The notes under the pieces were generated by a model. It made no database searches and was not told where the DNA came from. It worked only from the letters and a program-made list of their open reading frames with translations. From VBDM01 sp041496705 (lineage in GTDB: Bacteria > Pseudomonadota > Gammaproteobacteria > Burkholderiales > SG8-39), in assembly GCA_041496705.1 (NCBI GenBank), contig JBGQFD010000123.1:1-9405 (forward strand): a stretch of DNA of 9,405 nucleotides, given 5' to 3'. A program made the position numbers and the translations under genes. Of this stretch, positions 1 through 9,405 are shown in pieces (the first letter of the stretch is position 1; each line of letters begins with the position of its first letter).

Positions 1-1
1 C

Positions 2-86
2 TGGTGCCGACGGAGAGACTCGAACTCTCACAGCTTTCGCCACCGCCCCCTCAAGACGGCGTGTCTACCAATTTCACCACGTCGGC
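2..86 (-). tRNA. tRNA-Leu, anticodon GAG
   Basis: This gene decodes CUU/CUC leucine codons. Read on the minus strand it folds into a complete class II tRNA. The 7-bp acceptor stem is GCCGACG/CGTCGGC with discriminator A, and CCA is encoded at plus positions 2-4. The D arm has a GTG/CAC stem. The anticodon stem is CCGTC/GGCGG with one G-U pair, and the loop TTGAGGG carries anticodon GAG at plus 50-52. A short variable arm is capped by GAAA, and the T arm GAGAG-TTCGAGT-CTCTC is perfect. It lies 61 bp downstream of the secG stop on the same strand, so it is probably processed from the tpiA-secG transcript. A tRNA-Leu(GAG) after secG is conserved in beta- and gammaproteobacteria. Confidence 0.97.
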
Positions 87-94
87 ATGATTGT

Positions 95-135
95 CCCCGG
101 TACCTGCCGCGCGTCGGAAACGCCCGGTACCAAGG
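95..135 (-). other. RNA hairpin between secG and tRNA-Leu
   Basis: In minus-strand RNA, CCTTGGTACC (plus 126-135) pairs with GGTACCGGGG (plus 95-104) over 10 positions, two of them G-U. The 21-nt loop can form an inner GCGT/ACGC stem (plus 120-123 with 111-114). The two G-U pairs become mismatches on the opposite strand, so the structure belongs to the secG-tRNA transcript. No T run follows, so it is not an intrinsic terminator. It may be a processing or stability element in the tRNA precursor; that role is inferred. Confidence 0.5.
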
Positions 136-138
136 CCG

Positions 139-157
139 CCAATTTTACTACTTCGGC
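139..157 (-). repeat. degenerate copy of the tRNA-Leu 5' end
   Basis: On the minus strand this 19-nt stretch reads GCCGAAGTAGTAAAATTGG. The first 19 nt of the tRNA-Leu gene (plus 68-86) read GCCGACGTGGTGAAATTGG. They match at 16 of 19 positions and cover the acceptor 5' strand plus the start of the D arm. No matching anticodon arm, T arm or 3' acceptor strand follows, so this is a fragment and not a second tRNA. The secG stop codon TAG (148-150) lies inside it. I infer a decayed partial duplication of the neighbouring tRNA; chance similarity is possible but less likely at this length and distance. Confidence 0.6.
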
Positions 158-528
158 ACCTCGTTTGCTTTCGAATTCGCCGCGTCGCCGGTCTTGGCGC
201 CGGGGGCGCCCTGGGGCACCGGGATTTCCGGCGAAGGCGCCGCCGGCTGTTCCTTCACCGCGTCCATCACGCCGCCGCCGACGCGCGGCTTATGCGTCAC
301 CATATACGCCAGCAGGAACGTAGTGACGAAAAAAACCACCGCGAGAATCGCGGTCGTCCGCGACAGAAAATTTGCCGAGCCGCTGGCACCGAACAGACTT
401 CCGGACGCGCCGCTGCCGAAAGCCGCGCCGACGTCGGCGCCCTTGCCGTGCTGGAGCAGTACCAGGCCGATGATGCCGAGCGCGACGACGACGTCGACGA
501 TGAGAATCAGGGTGAACCAGATGTCCAT
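148..528 (-). CDS. secG: SecG, protein-export membrane protein (SecYEG subunit)
   Basis: This is the small subunit of the SecYEG channel; it helps SecA-driven preprotein export across the inner membrane. The 126-residue protein has two hydrophobic segments, at about residues 3-25 and 58-77. Between them is the conserved cytoplasmic loop, with LLQHGKGADVGAAFG at about 24-38 and GASGSLFGASGSANFLSRTT at 40-59, the diagnostic SecG signature. The tail after residue 80 is rich in Pro, Ala and Gly, is variable in the family, and shows no domain. The ATG start is preceded by a good ribosome binding site, AAGGAAGG, 6 nt upstream. The gene begins 21 bp after tpiA on the same strand and is probably cotranscribed with it and with tRNA-Leu. 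The last codons and the TAG stop fall inside a fragment resembling the 5' end of the downstream tRNA. Confidence 0.97.
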   Translation of the reverse strand: MDIWFTLILIVDVVVALGIIGLVLLQHGKGADVGAAFGSGASGSLFGASGSANFLSRTTAILAVVFFVTTFLLAYMVTHKPRVGGGVMDAVKEQPAAPSPEIPVPQGAPGAKTGDAANSKANEVPK

Positions 529-549
529 GTTTGCCTTCCTTCAGTTCAG

Positions 550-1308
550 TTAACGCGCGGCCGACGCGATGCAGATCGCGATGAAATCCTCGGCGACGAG
601 CGAGGCCCCGCCGATCAGTCCGCCGTCGACGTCCGGCATGGCGAGCAACTCGCGCGCGTTGCCGGGCTTGACGCTGCCGCCGTACATGAGGGTGAGCGCC
701 GCGGCGGCCTCCTTGCTGCGCTTCGCGACCCACGCACGGATGAAAGCGTGCACCTCCTGTGCCTGCTGGGGAGTCGCGTTTCGGCCCGTGCCGATCGCCC
801 AGACCGGCTCGTAAGCGAGCGCGGCGCGTGTAAACGCCGACACCCCGGCGACCGCGGCGACCGCGTTCAACTGCCGCTCCACCACGCTCTCGGTTTCCCC
901 GCGCTCGCGCTGCTCCAGCGTTTCCCCCACGCACAGAATCGGCGTAAGCCCGGCGCGCTGCGCAGCAGCGAATCTGGCTGCGACGCGAACGTCATCCTCG
1001 CCGTAAAGGCCCCGCCGCTCCGAGTGACCGACGATTGCGTAACGGCAGCCGAATTCCCTGAGCATCGCTGCGGATACCTCGCCCGTGTACGCGCCGGCGT
1101 CGTGCTCAGCGACGTTCTGCGCGCCCCAGGCGATGGAACTCCCCGCGAGCGCTGCAGACACCTGTGCGAGGTAGGGAAATGGGGCGCAAACGACTATCGC
1201 CGCACCGCGCACCGCCACCAGCCCGACCTTGAGCGCGTCGAGCAAGCGCGCGTTCGCATCGAGGCTGCCGTGCATCTTCCAGTTGCCTACGACGAGCCGC
1301 GTGCGCAT
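550..1308 (-). CDS. tpiA: Triosephosphate isomerase
   Basis: This cytosolic enzyme interconverts dihydroxyacetone phosphate and glyceraldehyde 3-phosphate in glycolysis and gluconeogenesis. The 252-residue length is normal for the single-domain TIM barrel. The catalytic set is visible: Asn9 and Lys11 in GNWKMH, the electrophile His95 in IVGHSERR, and the general base Glu168 in AYEPVWAIGTG. The flexible phosphate loop is PVWAIGTGRNA (169-179), with Arg-Asn where many homologues have Lys-Thr, a conservative variation. The phosphate-binding YGGSVKP and GLIGGASL motifs follow near the C-terminus. The ATG at 1306-1308 is chosen because GNWKMH then sits at its usual place. Only a weak GGCGGGG lies upstream as ribosome binding site. 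A sigma70-like promoter lies just ahead, so tpiA-secG can be transcribed independently of glmM, whose stop is 99 bp upstream. Confidence 0.98.
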   Translation of the reverse strand: MRTRLVVGNWKMHGSLDANARLLDALKVGLVAVRGAAIVVCAPFPYLAQVSAALAGSSIAWGAQNVAEHDAGAYTGEVSAAMLREFGCRYAIVGHSERRGLYGEDDVRVAARFAAAQRAGLTPILCVGETLEQRERGETESVVERQLNAVAAVAGVSAFTRAALAYEPVWAIGTGRNATPQQAQEVHAFIRAWVAKRSKEAAAALTLMYGGSVKPGNARELLAMPDVDGGLIGGASLVAEDFIAICIASAAR

Positions 1309-1333
1309 CGGGTTGAAACCCCGCCAAAACCCG
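1309..1333 (-). other. hairpin abutting the tpiA start codon
   Basis: In minus-strand RNA, CGGGTT (plus 1328-1333) can pair with AACCCG (plus 1309-1314), which directly precedes the tpiA ATG. The 13-nt loop holds the only ribosome-binding-like stretch, GGCGGGG. The predicted start of the tpiA promoter falls within or just after the upstream arm. The full stem would therefore form mainly in transcripts reading through from glmM. A six-base-pair stem is modest evidence. Confidence 0.3.
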
Positions 1334-1335
1334 CG

Positions 1336-1365
1336 ATTCTACCGCTCGGCCGGTGCGAGGGTCAA
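1336..1365 (-). promoter_or_regulatory. sigma70-type promoter for tpiA-secG-tRNA-Leu
   Basis: On the minus strand, -35 TTGACC (plus 1360-1365, 5 of 6 to consensus) and -10 TAGAAT (plus 1336-1341, 5 of 6) are separated by 18 bp. The start point would be near plus 1327-1331, giving a leader of about 20 nt before the tpiA ATG. A dyad CCGGTG/CACCGG (plus 1373-1378 and 1350-1355) brackets the -35 box and could be an operator, but it is short. This is the best promoter match I found in the window. Confidence 0.7.
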
Positions 1366-1407
1366 ACGAAAACACCGGAAAATTCAGGATCTTGCCGCGG
1401 CCCTGTT

Positions 1408-2757
1408 CTAAGCTGCTTCCTGAACGGCGGCCGCAATTTTCTTGGCGAGCCTACGCACCTGCGCCTCGTCCTTGCCCTCCACCATTACTCGCAGCACTGG
1501 CTCGGTGCCCGAAGGGCGCAGCAGCACGCGTCCGTTCTTGCCCAGGACGCGCTCGGCATCCTGCTTGGCGCGACCGATCTCCGGCTGTTGCTGCCAGTCG
1601 AATCCCCTTGGGACCCGTACATTCACGAGTTCCTGCGGATAGAGCACGAGTCCCTTGCACAATTTCGTGATCGTCGTGCGGTTGGATCGGATCGCCGACA
1701 AAACCTGCAGCGCCGAGACGATCCCGTCGCCCGTAGTGTGCTTGTCCAGGCAAATGATGTGGCCAGAATTCTCTCCTCCCAGCTCCCAGTTCTTTTCCCG
1801 CAGCATCTCCAGCACGTAGCGGTCGCCCACTTTGGCGCGTCCGAAGGGAATCCCCATTTTGTCCAGGGCATGCTCGAGCGCGAGATTGGTCATCAGCGTC
1901 CCGGCGACGCCCTTGAGACCGCCGTTGCCGGCGCGCTCGCGGGCGATGACGTAAAGCAACTGGTCGCCGTCATAGAGCGTGCCGTCTCCGTCTGCCATGA
2001 GCACGCGGTCCCCGTCCCCGTCCAGTGCAATCCCCAGATCCGCCTTGCGCTCGGCGATCGCATGCTGAAGGGCCTCCGGGTGAACGGTTCCCGCCCCGTC
2101 GTTGATGTTGAATCCGTCGGGGTTCACTCCTATCGTTTCGACATCGGCGCCCAACTCGTGGAACACGTGGGGAGCGACGTGATAGGTCGCACCGTGTGCG
2201 CAGTCGATCACGATCTTCATGCCGCGAAGGTCGAGAGAGGAGGGAAAGGTACTCTTGCAGAACTCGATGTAGCGGCCGCGGGCGTCCTCGACGCGTCGTG
2301 CTTTTCCGAGCCCCGCCGAATCCTTGCACAGGATCGGGCGGTCCAGGCGGGTCTCGATATCTGCCTCAACACCGTCGGGGAGCTTGCTGCCTTCTGCGGA
2401 GAAAAACTTGATACCGTTGTCCTGATGCGGGTTGTGCGAAGCGCTGATTACGACGCCGGCTTGCAGCCGCAGCGCCCGCGTCAGATAGGCGACCGCCGGG
2501 GTCGGCAGCGGGCCGGTCAGCATCACATCCACGCCCGCGGCGGCGAAACCGGCTTCAAGCGAGGCCTCGAGCATGTAGCCCGAAACGCGCGTGTCCTTCC
2601 CGATCAGTACGGCCGGATGTTCACCCTTGGGCATGGTCGATCGCTGCACCAGCACTTCGCCTGCAGCGAAACCGAGCCGCATGACGAAATCAGGCGTGAT
2701 GGGCATCTCGCCGACCTTGCCGCGCACTCCGTCAGTACCGAAGTATTTTCTGCTCAT
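1408..2757 (-). CDS. glmM: Phosphoglucosamine mutase
   Basis: This enzyme converts glucosamine 6-phosphate to glucosamine 1-phosphate, the step before GlmU on the route to UDP-GlcNAc for peptidoglycan and lipopolysaccharide. At 449 residues it is the usual length and shows all four motifs of the alpha-D-phosphohexomutase family in order. KYFGTDGVRG at 4-13 is typical of GlmM. The phosphoserine loop ISASHNP is at 104-110, with Ser107 the expected phosphorylated residue. The Mg-binding DGDGDR is at 246-251. The sugar-binding GGENSGH is at 327-333, and the phosphate-binding RPSGTEP is at 414-420. The ATG overlaps the folP stop as ATGA, so translation is probably coupled; a GGGAG lies 12 nt upstream. 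No terminator is apparent between its stop and the tpiA promoter. Confidence 0.98.
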   Translation of the reverse strand: MSRKYFGTDGVRGKVGEMPITPDFVMRLGFAAGEVLVQRSTMPKGEHPAVLIGKDTRVSGYMLEASLEAGFAAAGVDVMLTGPLPTPAVAYLTRALRLQAGVVISASHNPHQDNGIKFFSAEGSKLPDGVEADIETRLDRPILCKDSAGLGKARRVEDARGRYIEFCKSTFPSSLDLRGMKIVIDCAHGATYHVAPHVFHELGADVETIGVNPDGFNINDGAGTVHPEALQHAIAERKADLGIALDGDGDRVLMADGDGTLYDGDQLLYVIARERAGNGGLKGVAGTLMTNLALEHALDKMGIPFGRAKVGDRYVLEMLREKNWELGGENSGHIICLDKHTTGDGIVSALQVLSAIRSNRTTITKLCKGLVLYPQELVNVRVPRGFDWQQQPEIGRAKQDAERVLGKNGRVLLRPSGTEPVLRVMVEGKDEAQVRRLAKKIAAAVQEAA

Positions 2758-3599
2758 GGATGAACACCGCTCCCGTTTGCCGCAGCCAGCACCGCCAGCG
2801 CGTCGCGCGTAGCCGCAACATCGTGGACGCGCACGATTCTAGCGCCGCGCTGCACCGCCAGCAAAGCCGCGGCAACGCTGGCGGCAAGGCGATCCTGCAC
2901 GGGCCTGCCGGTAAGCGCGCCCAGCGTCGATTTGCGCGACCAGCCGGCCAGCACCGGCACGCCCATCTCCGCCAGCCGGCCGAGACTCCGCAGCAACTCG
3001 AAATTGTGCTCAACGGTCTTGCCGAATCCGAAGCCCGGATCGATGACGATGCGCTCGCGCGCAATCCCGAGCGTCTCTGCAGAGGCAACGCGTTCGGCGA
3101 GAAACGCGCGGACCTCCGCGATCACGTCGCCGTAGCGCGGCTCGCGCTGCATGCTGCGCGGCTCGCCTTGCATGTGCATGAGGCACACGCCGACGTCTGA
3201 GGCGGCGACGGTTTCAAGCGCCCCGGGAGCCCGCAGCGCGGTGATGTCGTTGATCATGGACGCTCCGGTGTCGATCGCAACGCGCATCACCTCGGGCTTG
3301 GCCGTGTCGACGGAAATCGGCACCGGCGCGTCGCGAAGCGCCCGCAGCACCGGCAGCAGCCTTGACAATTCCTGCTCGGCCGACACGCTCTCGGCTCCAG
3401 GGCGGCTCGATTCCGCACCGATATCGAGCAAATCCGCCCCCTCTTCCATGAGCCGTCGCGCGTGCACGATCGCGGCTCCGGATTCGAGGTAACACCCACC
3501 ATCGGAAAACGAGTCGGGAGTCACGTTGACTACGCCCATGATGAACGGGCGGTCGAGCACCAGTCGGAATCTGCCGCAGCTAAGGAGGAGGGCAGTCAC
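2754..3599 (-). CDS. folP: Dihydropteroate synthase
   Basis: This enzyme condenses 6-hydroxymethyl-7,8-dihydropterin pyrophosphate with p-aminobenzoate to make dihydropteroate in folate synthesis; it is the sulfonamide target. The 281-residue TIM barrel shows the expected loops in order. Loop 1, NVTPDSFSDGG, is at 25-35. Loop 2, DIGAESSRPGA, is at 59-69, with Ser where many homologues have Thr (ESTRPGA). Further on come ISVDTAKPEV, MINDITALR, LMHMQGEP, DPGFGFGKTVEHN, GWSRKSTLG and IRVHDV. The start is GTG at 3597-3599; no other start lies between it and the in-frame ftsH stop, and it gives the normal N-terminal length. Unusually there is no ribosome binding site: the bases just upstream are the T run of the ftsH terminator. 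The stop overlaps the glmM start by 4 bp. Confidence 0.97.
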   Translation of the reverse strand: MTALLLSCGRFRLVLDRPFIMGVVNVTPDSFSDGGCYLESGAAIVHARRLMEEGADLLDIGAESSRPGAESVSAEQELSRLLPVLRALRDAPVPISVDTAKPEVMRVAIDTGASMINDITALRAPGALETVAASDVGVCLMHMQGEPRSMQREPRYGDVIAEVRAFLAERVASAETLGIARERIVIDPGFGFGKTVEHNFELLRSLGRLAEMGVPVLAGWSRKSTLGALTGRPVQDRLAASVAAALLAVQRGARIVRVHDVAATRDALAVLAAANGSGVHP

Positions 3600-3604
3600 G
3601 CGCG

Positions 3605-3631
3605 AAAAAAAGCCCGAAGCGAGCTTCGGGC
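3605..3631 (-). terminator. intrinsic terminator after ftsH
   Basis: On the minus strand a perfect 8-bp GC-rich stem GCCCGAAG/CTTCGGGC with tetraloop CTCG (plus 3612-3631) is followed directly by seven T (plus 3605-3611). It starts 16 bp after the ftsH TAG and should end the rlmE-ftsH transcript. It also lies immediately ahead of the folP GTG, so any transcript entering folP from ftsH must read through it. Confidence 0.92.
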
Positions 3632-3647
3632 CGTTGCAAGAGCGGCT

Positions 3648-5567
<1,920 letters not shown>

Positions 5568-5576
5568 TCTATTCCC

Positions 5577-5610
5577 AAGCCGGCATACGAACCAGTGCCC
5601 CTGCCGGCTT
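5577..5610 (-). other. perfect hairpin in the rlmE-ftsH spacer
   Basis: In minus-strand RNA AAGCCGGCA (plus 5602-5610) and TGCCGGCTT (plus 5577-5585) form a perfect 9-bp stem with a 16-nt loop. It begins 5 nt after the rlmE stop and ends 9 nt before the ftsH ATG. No T run follows, so it is not a terminator. Possible roles are RNA processing, stabilisation of the ftsH mRNA, or control of ribosome access; none is shown by the sequence alone. Confidence 0.6.
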
Positions 5611-5615
5611 CAGCG

Positions 5616-6248
5616 TCAGGATTGAATGCCGGTCTTGAGCCCTTTTCCCACCAAGTACATCTCGCTCGAACTTTCCCGCGACGCCTGCGGCTTCCGCGAC
5701 GCCACTTCGACGAAGGTCCTTCGCATCGCCACCAAAAACTCCCGATACCCGGCTCCCTGAAACACCTTGACCAGAAGCGCACCCGAAGGTTTCAGGTGCG
5801 CCGCGGCGAATTCGAGGGCCAGTTCGCACAGGTACAGGCTGCGGGCCTGGTCGGTGGCGCCAACCCCGGATAGATTGGGGGCCATGTCCGAAACCACAAG
5901 GTCGGCCTTGCCCTCCGCAAGCATCCCGCCGACCCGCGACTGCACGGCGGCGTCGCGGAAATCGCCGCGAATTGCCGTAACTCCCGGTATCGGCGCCATT
6001 TCCAGCAGATCCACCGCTATGATCCGGCCCTGCGGACCGACCTGTCCGGCGAGTGCCTGAGACCACCCACCCGGAGCCGCGCCCAAGTCAACGACCACCG
6101 CCCCGGGCCGCGCCAACCGGTCGCGACGCGTGATCTCCAGGATCTTGAAGGCCGCCCGCGAACGGTAGCCCTGGGCTTTGGCGCGATGAACGTATGGGTC
6201 GTTGACGTGGCGCTGGAGCCACGCCTTGCTGGATTTGCTGCGGGCCAT
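5616..6248 (-). CDS. rlmE: 23S rRNA 2'-O-ribose U2552 methyltransferase RlmE (FtsJ/RrmJ)
   Basis: This enzyme uses S-adenosylmethionine to methylate the 2'-O of U2552 in the A loop of 23S rRNA, a late step in 50S subunit maturation. At 210 residues it matches the family. It opens with the basic RNA-binding stretch RSKSSKAWLQRHVNDPYVHRA typical of RlmE. The SAM-binding loop VVDLGAAPGGWSQ is at 52-64. The catalytic tetrad is complete as Lys35, Asp121 (VVSDMAPN), Lys161 (LLVKVFQG) and Glu196 (SSEMYLVG), each shifted by three from the E. coli numbering. The ATG has a strong ribosome binding site, GAGGAAAG (plus 6257-6264), 8 nt upstream. It is transcribed with ftsH, as in many proteobacteria, and diverges from yhbY with only 17 bp between start codons. 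Confidence 0.98.
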   Translation of the reverse strand: MARSKSSKAWLQRHVNDPYVHRAKAQGYRSRAAFKILEITRRDRLARPGAVVVDLGAAPGGWSQALAGQVGPQGRIIAVDLLEMAPIPGVTAIRGDFRDAAVQSRVGGMLAEGKADLVVSDMAPNLSGVGATDQARSLYLCELALEFAAAHLKPSGALLVKVFQGAGYREFLVAMRRTFVEVASRKPQASRESSSEMYLVGKGLKTGIQS

Positions 6249-6265
6249 TGCTTAGACTTTCCTCG

Positions 6266-6592
6266 ATGCCCGAATTATCACCCACCCGGCGGCGCGAGCT
6301 GAAAGCGCGGGCGCACGCGCTCGATCCGGTCGTGTTGATCGGCGGAGCCGGATTGCCGCCCGCGGTCCTCGAGGAAATCGATCGCGCTCTGAAAAGCCAC
6401 GAGCTGATCAAGGTGCGCGTGAACGGCGCCGACCGCCCCGGCCGCGAGGCGATTCTTGAGGAGATTTGCAGGCGGACCGGGGCGCAACCGGTTCAGCACA
6501 TCGGCAAGATTCTTGCCCTATTCCGGGAGAATCCCAAACCTTCTCCCGGCTCGGGGAAGGACTCGCGGAGCAGGACCCGACGCGGGCGTTAG
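6266..6592 (+). CDS. yhbY: YhbY family RNA-binding protein (CRM domain)
   Basis: This is a small RNA-binding protein of the CRS1-YhbY (CRM) family; the E. coli homologue associates with pre-50S ribosomal particles. The 108-residue protein has the family features in order: an N-terminal helix (SPTRRRELKARAHAL), DPVVLIGGAGL, VLEEIDRALKSHELIKVRV, then a second helix and VQHIGKILALFR. The C-terminal 20 residues are rich in Lys, Arg and Ser and may add RNA contacts. I chose ATG at 6266 because it aligns with the short family N-terminus; a TTG at 6248 in frame would overlap rlmE and add six unlikely residues. There is no clear ribosome binding site. It is the only plus-strand gene, squeezed between divergent rlmE (17 bp) and convergent greA (1 bp). 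This orientation is also the one known in E. coli, so it is not a local rearrangement. Confidence 0.93.
   Translation: MPELSPTRRRELKARAHALDPVVLIGGAGLPPAVLEEIDRALKSHELIKVRVNGADRPGREAILEEICRRTGAQPVQHIGKILALFRENPKPSPGSGKDSRSRTRRGR
6274..6303 (-). promoter_or_regulatory. candidate rlmE-ftsH promoter inside yhbY
   Basis: On the minus strand GATAAT (plus 6274-6279) matches 5 of 6 -10 bases. A poor -35, TTCAGC (plus 6298-6303, 3 of 6), lies 18 bp upstream. The start point would fall around the yhbY start codon, giving a leader of about 20 nt that contains the rlmE ribosome binding site. The weak -35 keeps this tentative. Confidence 0.3.
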
Positions 6593-6593
6593 C

Positions 6594-7067
6594 CTACTCA
6601 TAACGCACTTCCAGCACCTCATACTTCCGCACCCCACCCGGAGTCTGCACCTCGACCGCGTCCCCGGCATATTTTCCAATCAGCGCCCGAGCAATCGGTG
6701 AGTTGATCGAGATCTTGCCCTTCTTGAGGTCGGCTTCGTCGTCTCCGACAATCTGGTAGGTCACCGCGCCTGCCTTCGATTCTTCCAGCTCCACGGTGGC
6801 GCCGAACACGCAGCGGCCTTCCGCGTCGAGCAGCTTCGGGTCGATCACTTGCCCATTGGCGAGCTTGGACTCGATTTCCTTGATGCGCCCTTCAACGAAG
6901 CTCTGGCGCTCCTTGGCCGCATCGTACTCGGCGTTCTCGGAAAGGTCTCCGTGCCCTCGGGCTTCGGCGATTGCGGCGATCGCGCTCGGGCGCTCGACCG
7001 TCTTCAGGCGCTGCAGTTCCTGCCGCAGCAGTTCCGCTCCGATCGTCGTCAGGGGAATTGTGCTCAT
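6594..7067 (-). CDS. greA: Transcription elongation factor GreA
   Basis: GreA enters the secondary channel of backtracked RNA polymerase and stimulates cleavage of the nascent RNA 3' end, rescuing stalled complexes. The 157-residue length is standard. The N-terminal coiled coil spans about residues 10-75, and its tip has GDLSENAEYDAAKE with the catalytic acids Asp41 and Glu44 in their canonical positions. The C-terminal FKBP-like domain contains SPIARALIGKYAGDAVEV and ends GGVRKYEVLEVRYE, typical of GreA rather than GreB. The ATG lies 9 bp after the carB stop with a closely spaced GCGGAG between them, so the two genes are likely cotranscribed and perhaps translationally coupled. Its stop faces the yhbY stop across one base, and no intrinsic terminator for greA is visible there. 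Confidence 0.98.
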   Translation of the reverse strand: MSTIPLTTIGAELLRQELQRLKTVERPSAIAAIAEARGHGDLSENAEYDAAKERQSFVEGRIKEIESKLANGQVIDPKLLDAEGRCVFGATVELEESKAGAVTYQIVGDDEADLKKGKISINSPIARALIGKYAGDAVEVQTPGGVRKYEVLEVRYE

Positions 7068-7076
7068 GGTCTCCGC

Positions 7077-9405
<2,329 letters not shown>

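Noticed and set aside
87..170. A second complete tRNA between secG and tRNA-Leu
   Set aside because: Only the 5' acceptor strand and start of the D arm are recognisable; there is no T arm, anticodon arm or matching 3' acceptor strand.
91..2763. An 890-codon plus-strand ORF lying antisense to secG, tpiA and glmM
   Set aside because: Its translation has no recognisable fold, is rich in Arg, His, Ala and Asp as expected from reading GC-rich genes backwards, and runs over three fully motif-supported genes. Length alone is explained by codon bias.

Overview
This is a GC-rich (above 60% by eye), densely packed housekeeping stretch of a proteobacterial chromosome. Gene order and protein wording point to a betaproteobacterium: the SecG motif GASGSANFLSRTT, the CarB motif SVKEAVFPFVKFPGVDTILG, and the order carB-greA / yhbY / rlmE-ftsH-folP-glmM-tpiA-secG-tRNA-Leu(GAG). 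Genus cannot be told from this window. In betaproteobacteria the genes expected beyond the left edge are nuoA onward, and carA is expected beyond the right edge; neither is visible here.

Everything except yhbY is on the minus strand, so transcription runs from right to left. From right to left the window holds: the 3' three quarters of carB (carbamoyl-phosphate synthesis); greA (transcript cleavage factor), 9 bp after carB; yhbY (ribosome-assembly RNA-binding protein), which stands alone on the plus strand, ends 1 bp from greA and starts 17 bp from rlmE; rlmE (23S rRNA 2'-O-methyltransferase) and ftsH (membrane AAA+ protease); a strong intrinsic terminator; folP (dihydropteroate synthase) overlapping glmM (phosphoglucosamine mutase) by 4 bp; a sigma70-type promoter; tpiA (triosephosphate isomerase) and secG (translocon subunit) with a 21-bp gap; then a tRNA-Leu(GAG) gene at the left edge.

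Transcription probably comes in several blocks. carB-greA is one. rlmE-ftsH ends at the terminator at 3605-3631. folP-glmM has no promoter or ribosome binding site that I can see. tpiA-secG-tRNA-Leu is driven from the promoter at 1336-1365. The genes share no single pathway; they are core growth functions (pyrimidine/arginine precursors, transcription, ribosome maturation, membrane proteolysis, folate, peptidoglycan precursor, glycolysis, secretion, decoding).

I found no mobile element, CRISPR array, defence system or unknown gene. The points worth a second look are in the short spacers: a degenerate copy of the 5' end of tRNA-Leu that supplies the secG stop codon, a terminator lying 5 nt ahead of a GTG start that has no ribosome binding site (folP), a perfect hairpin ahead of ftsH, and a likely TTG start for ftsH.
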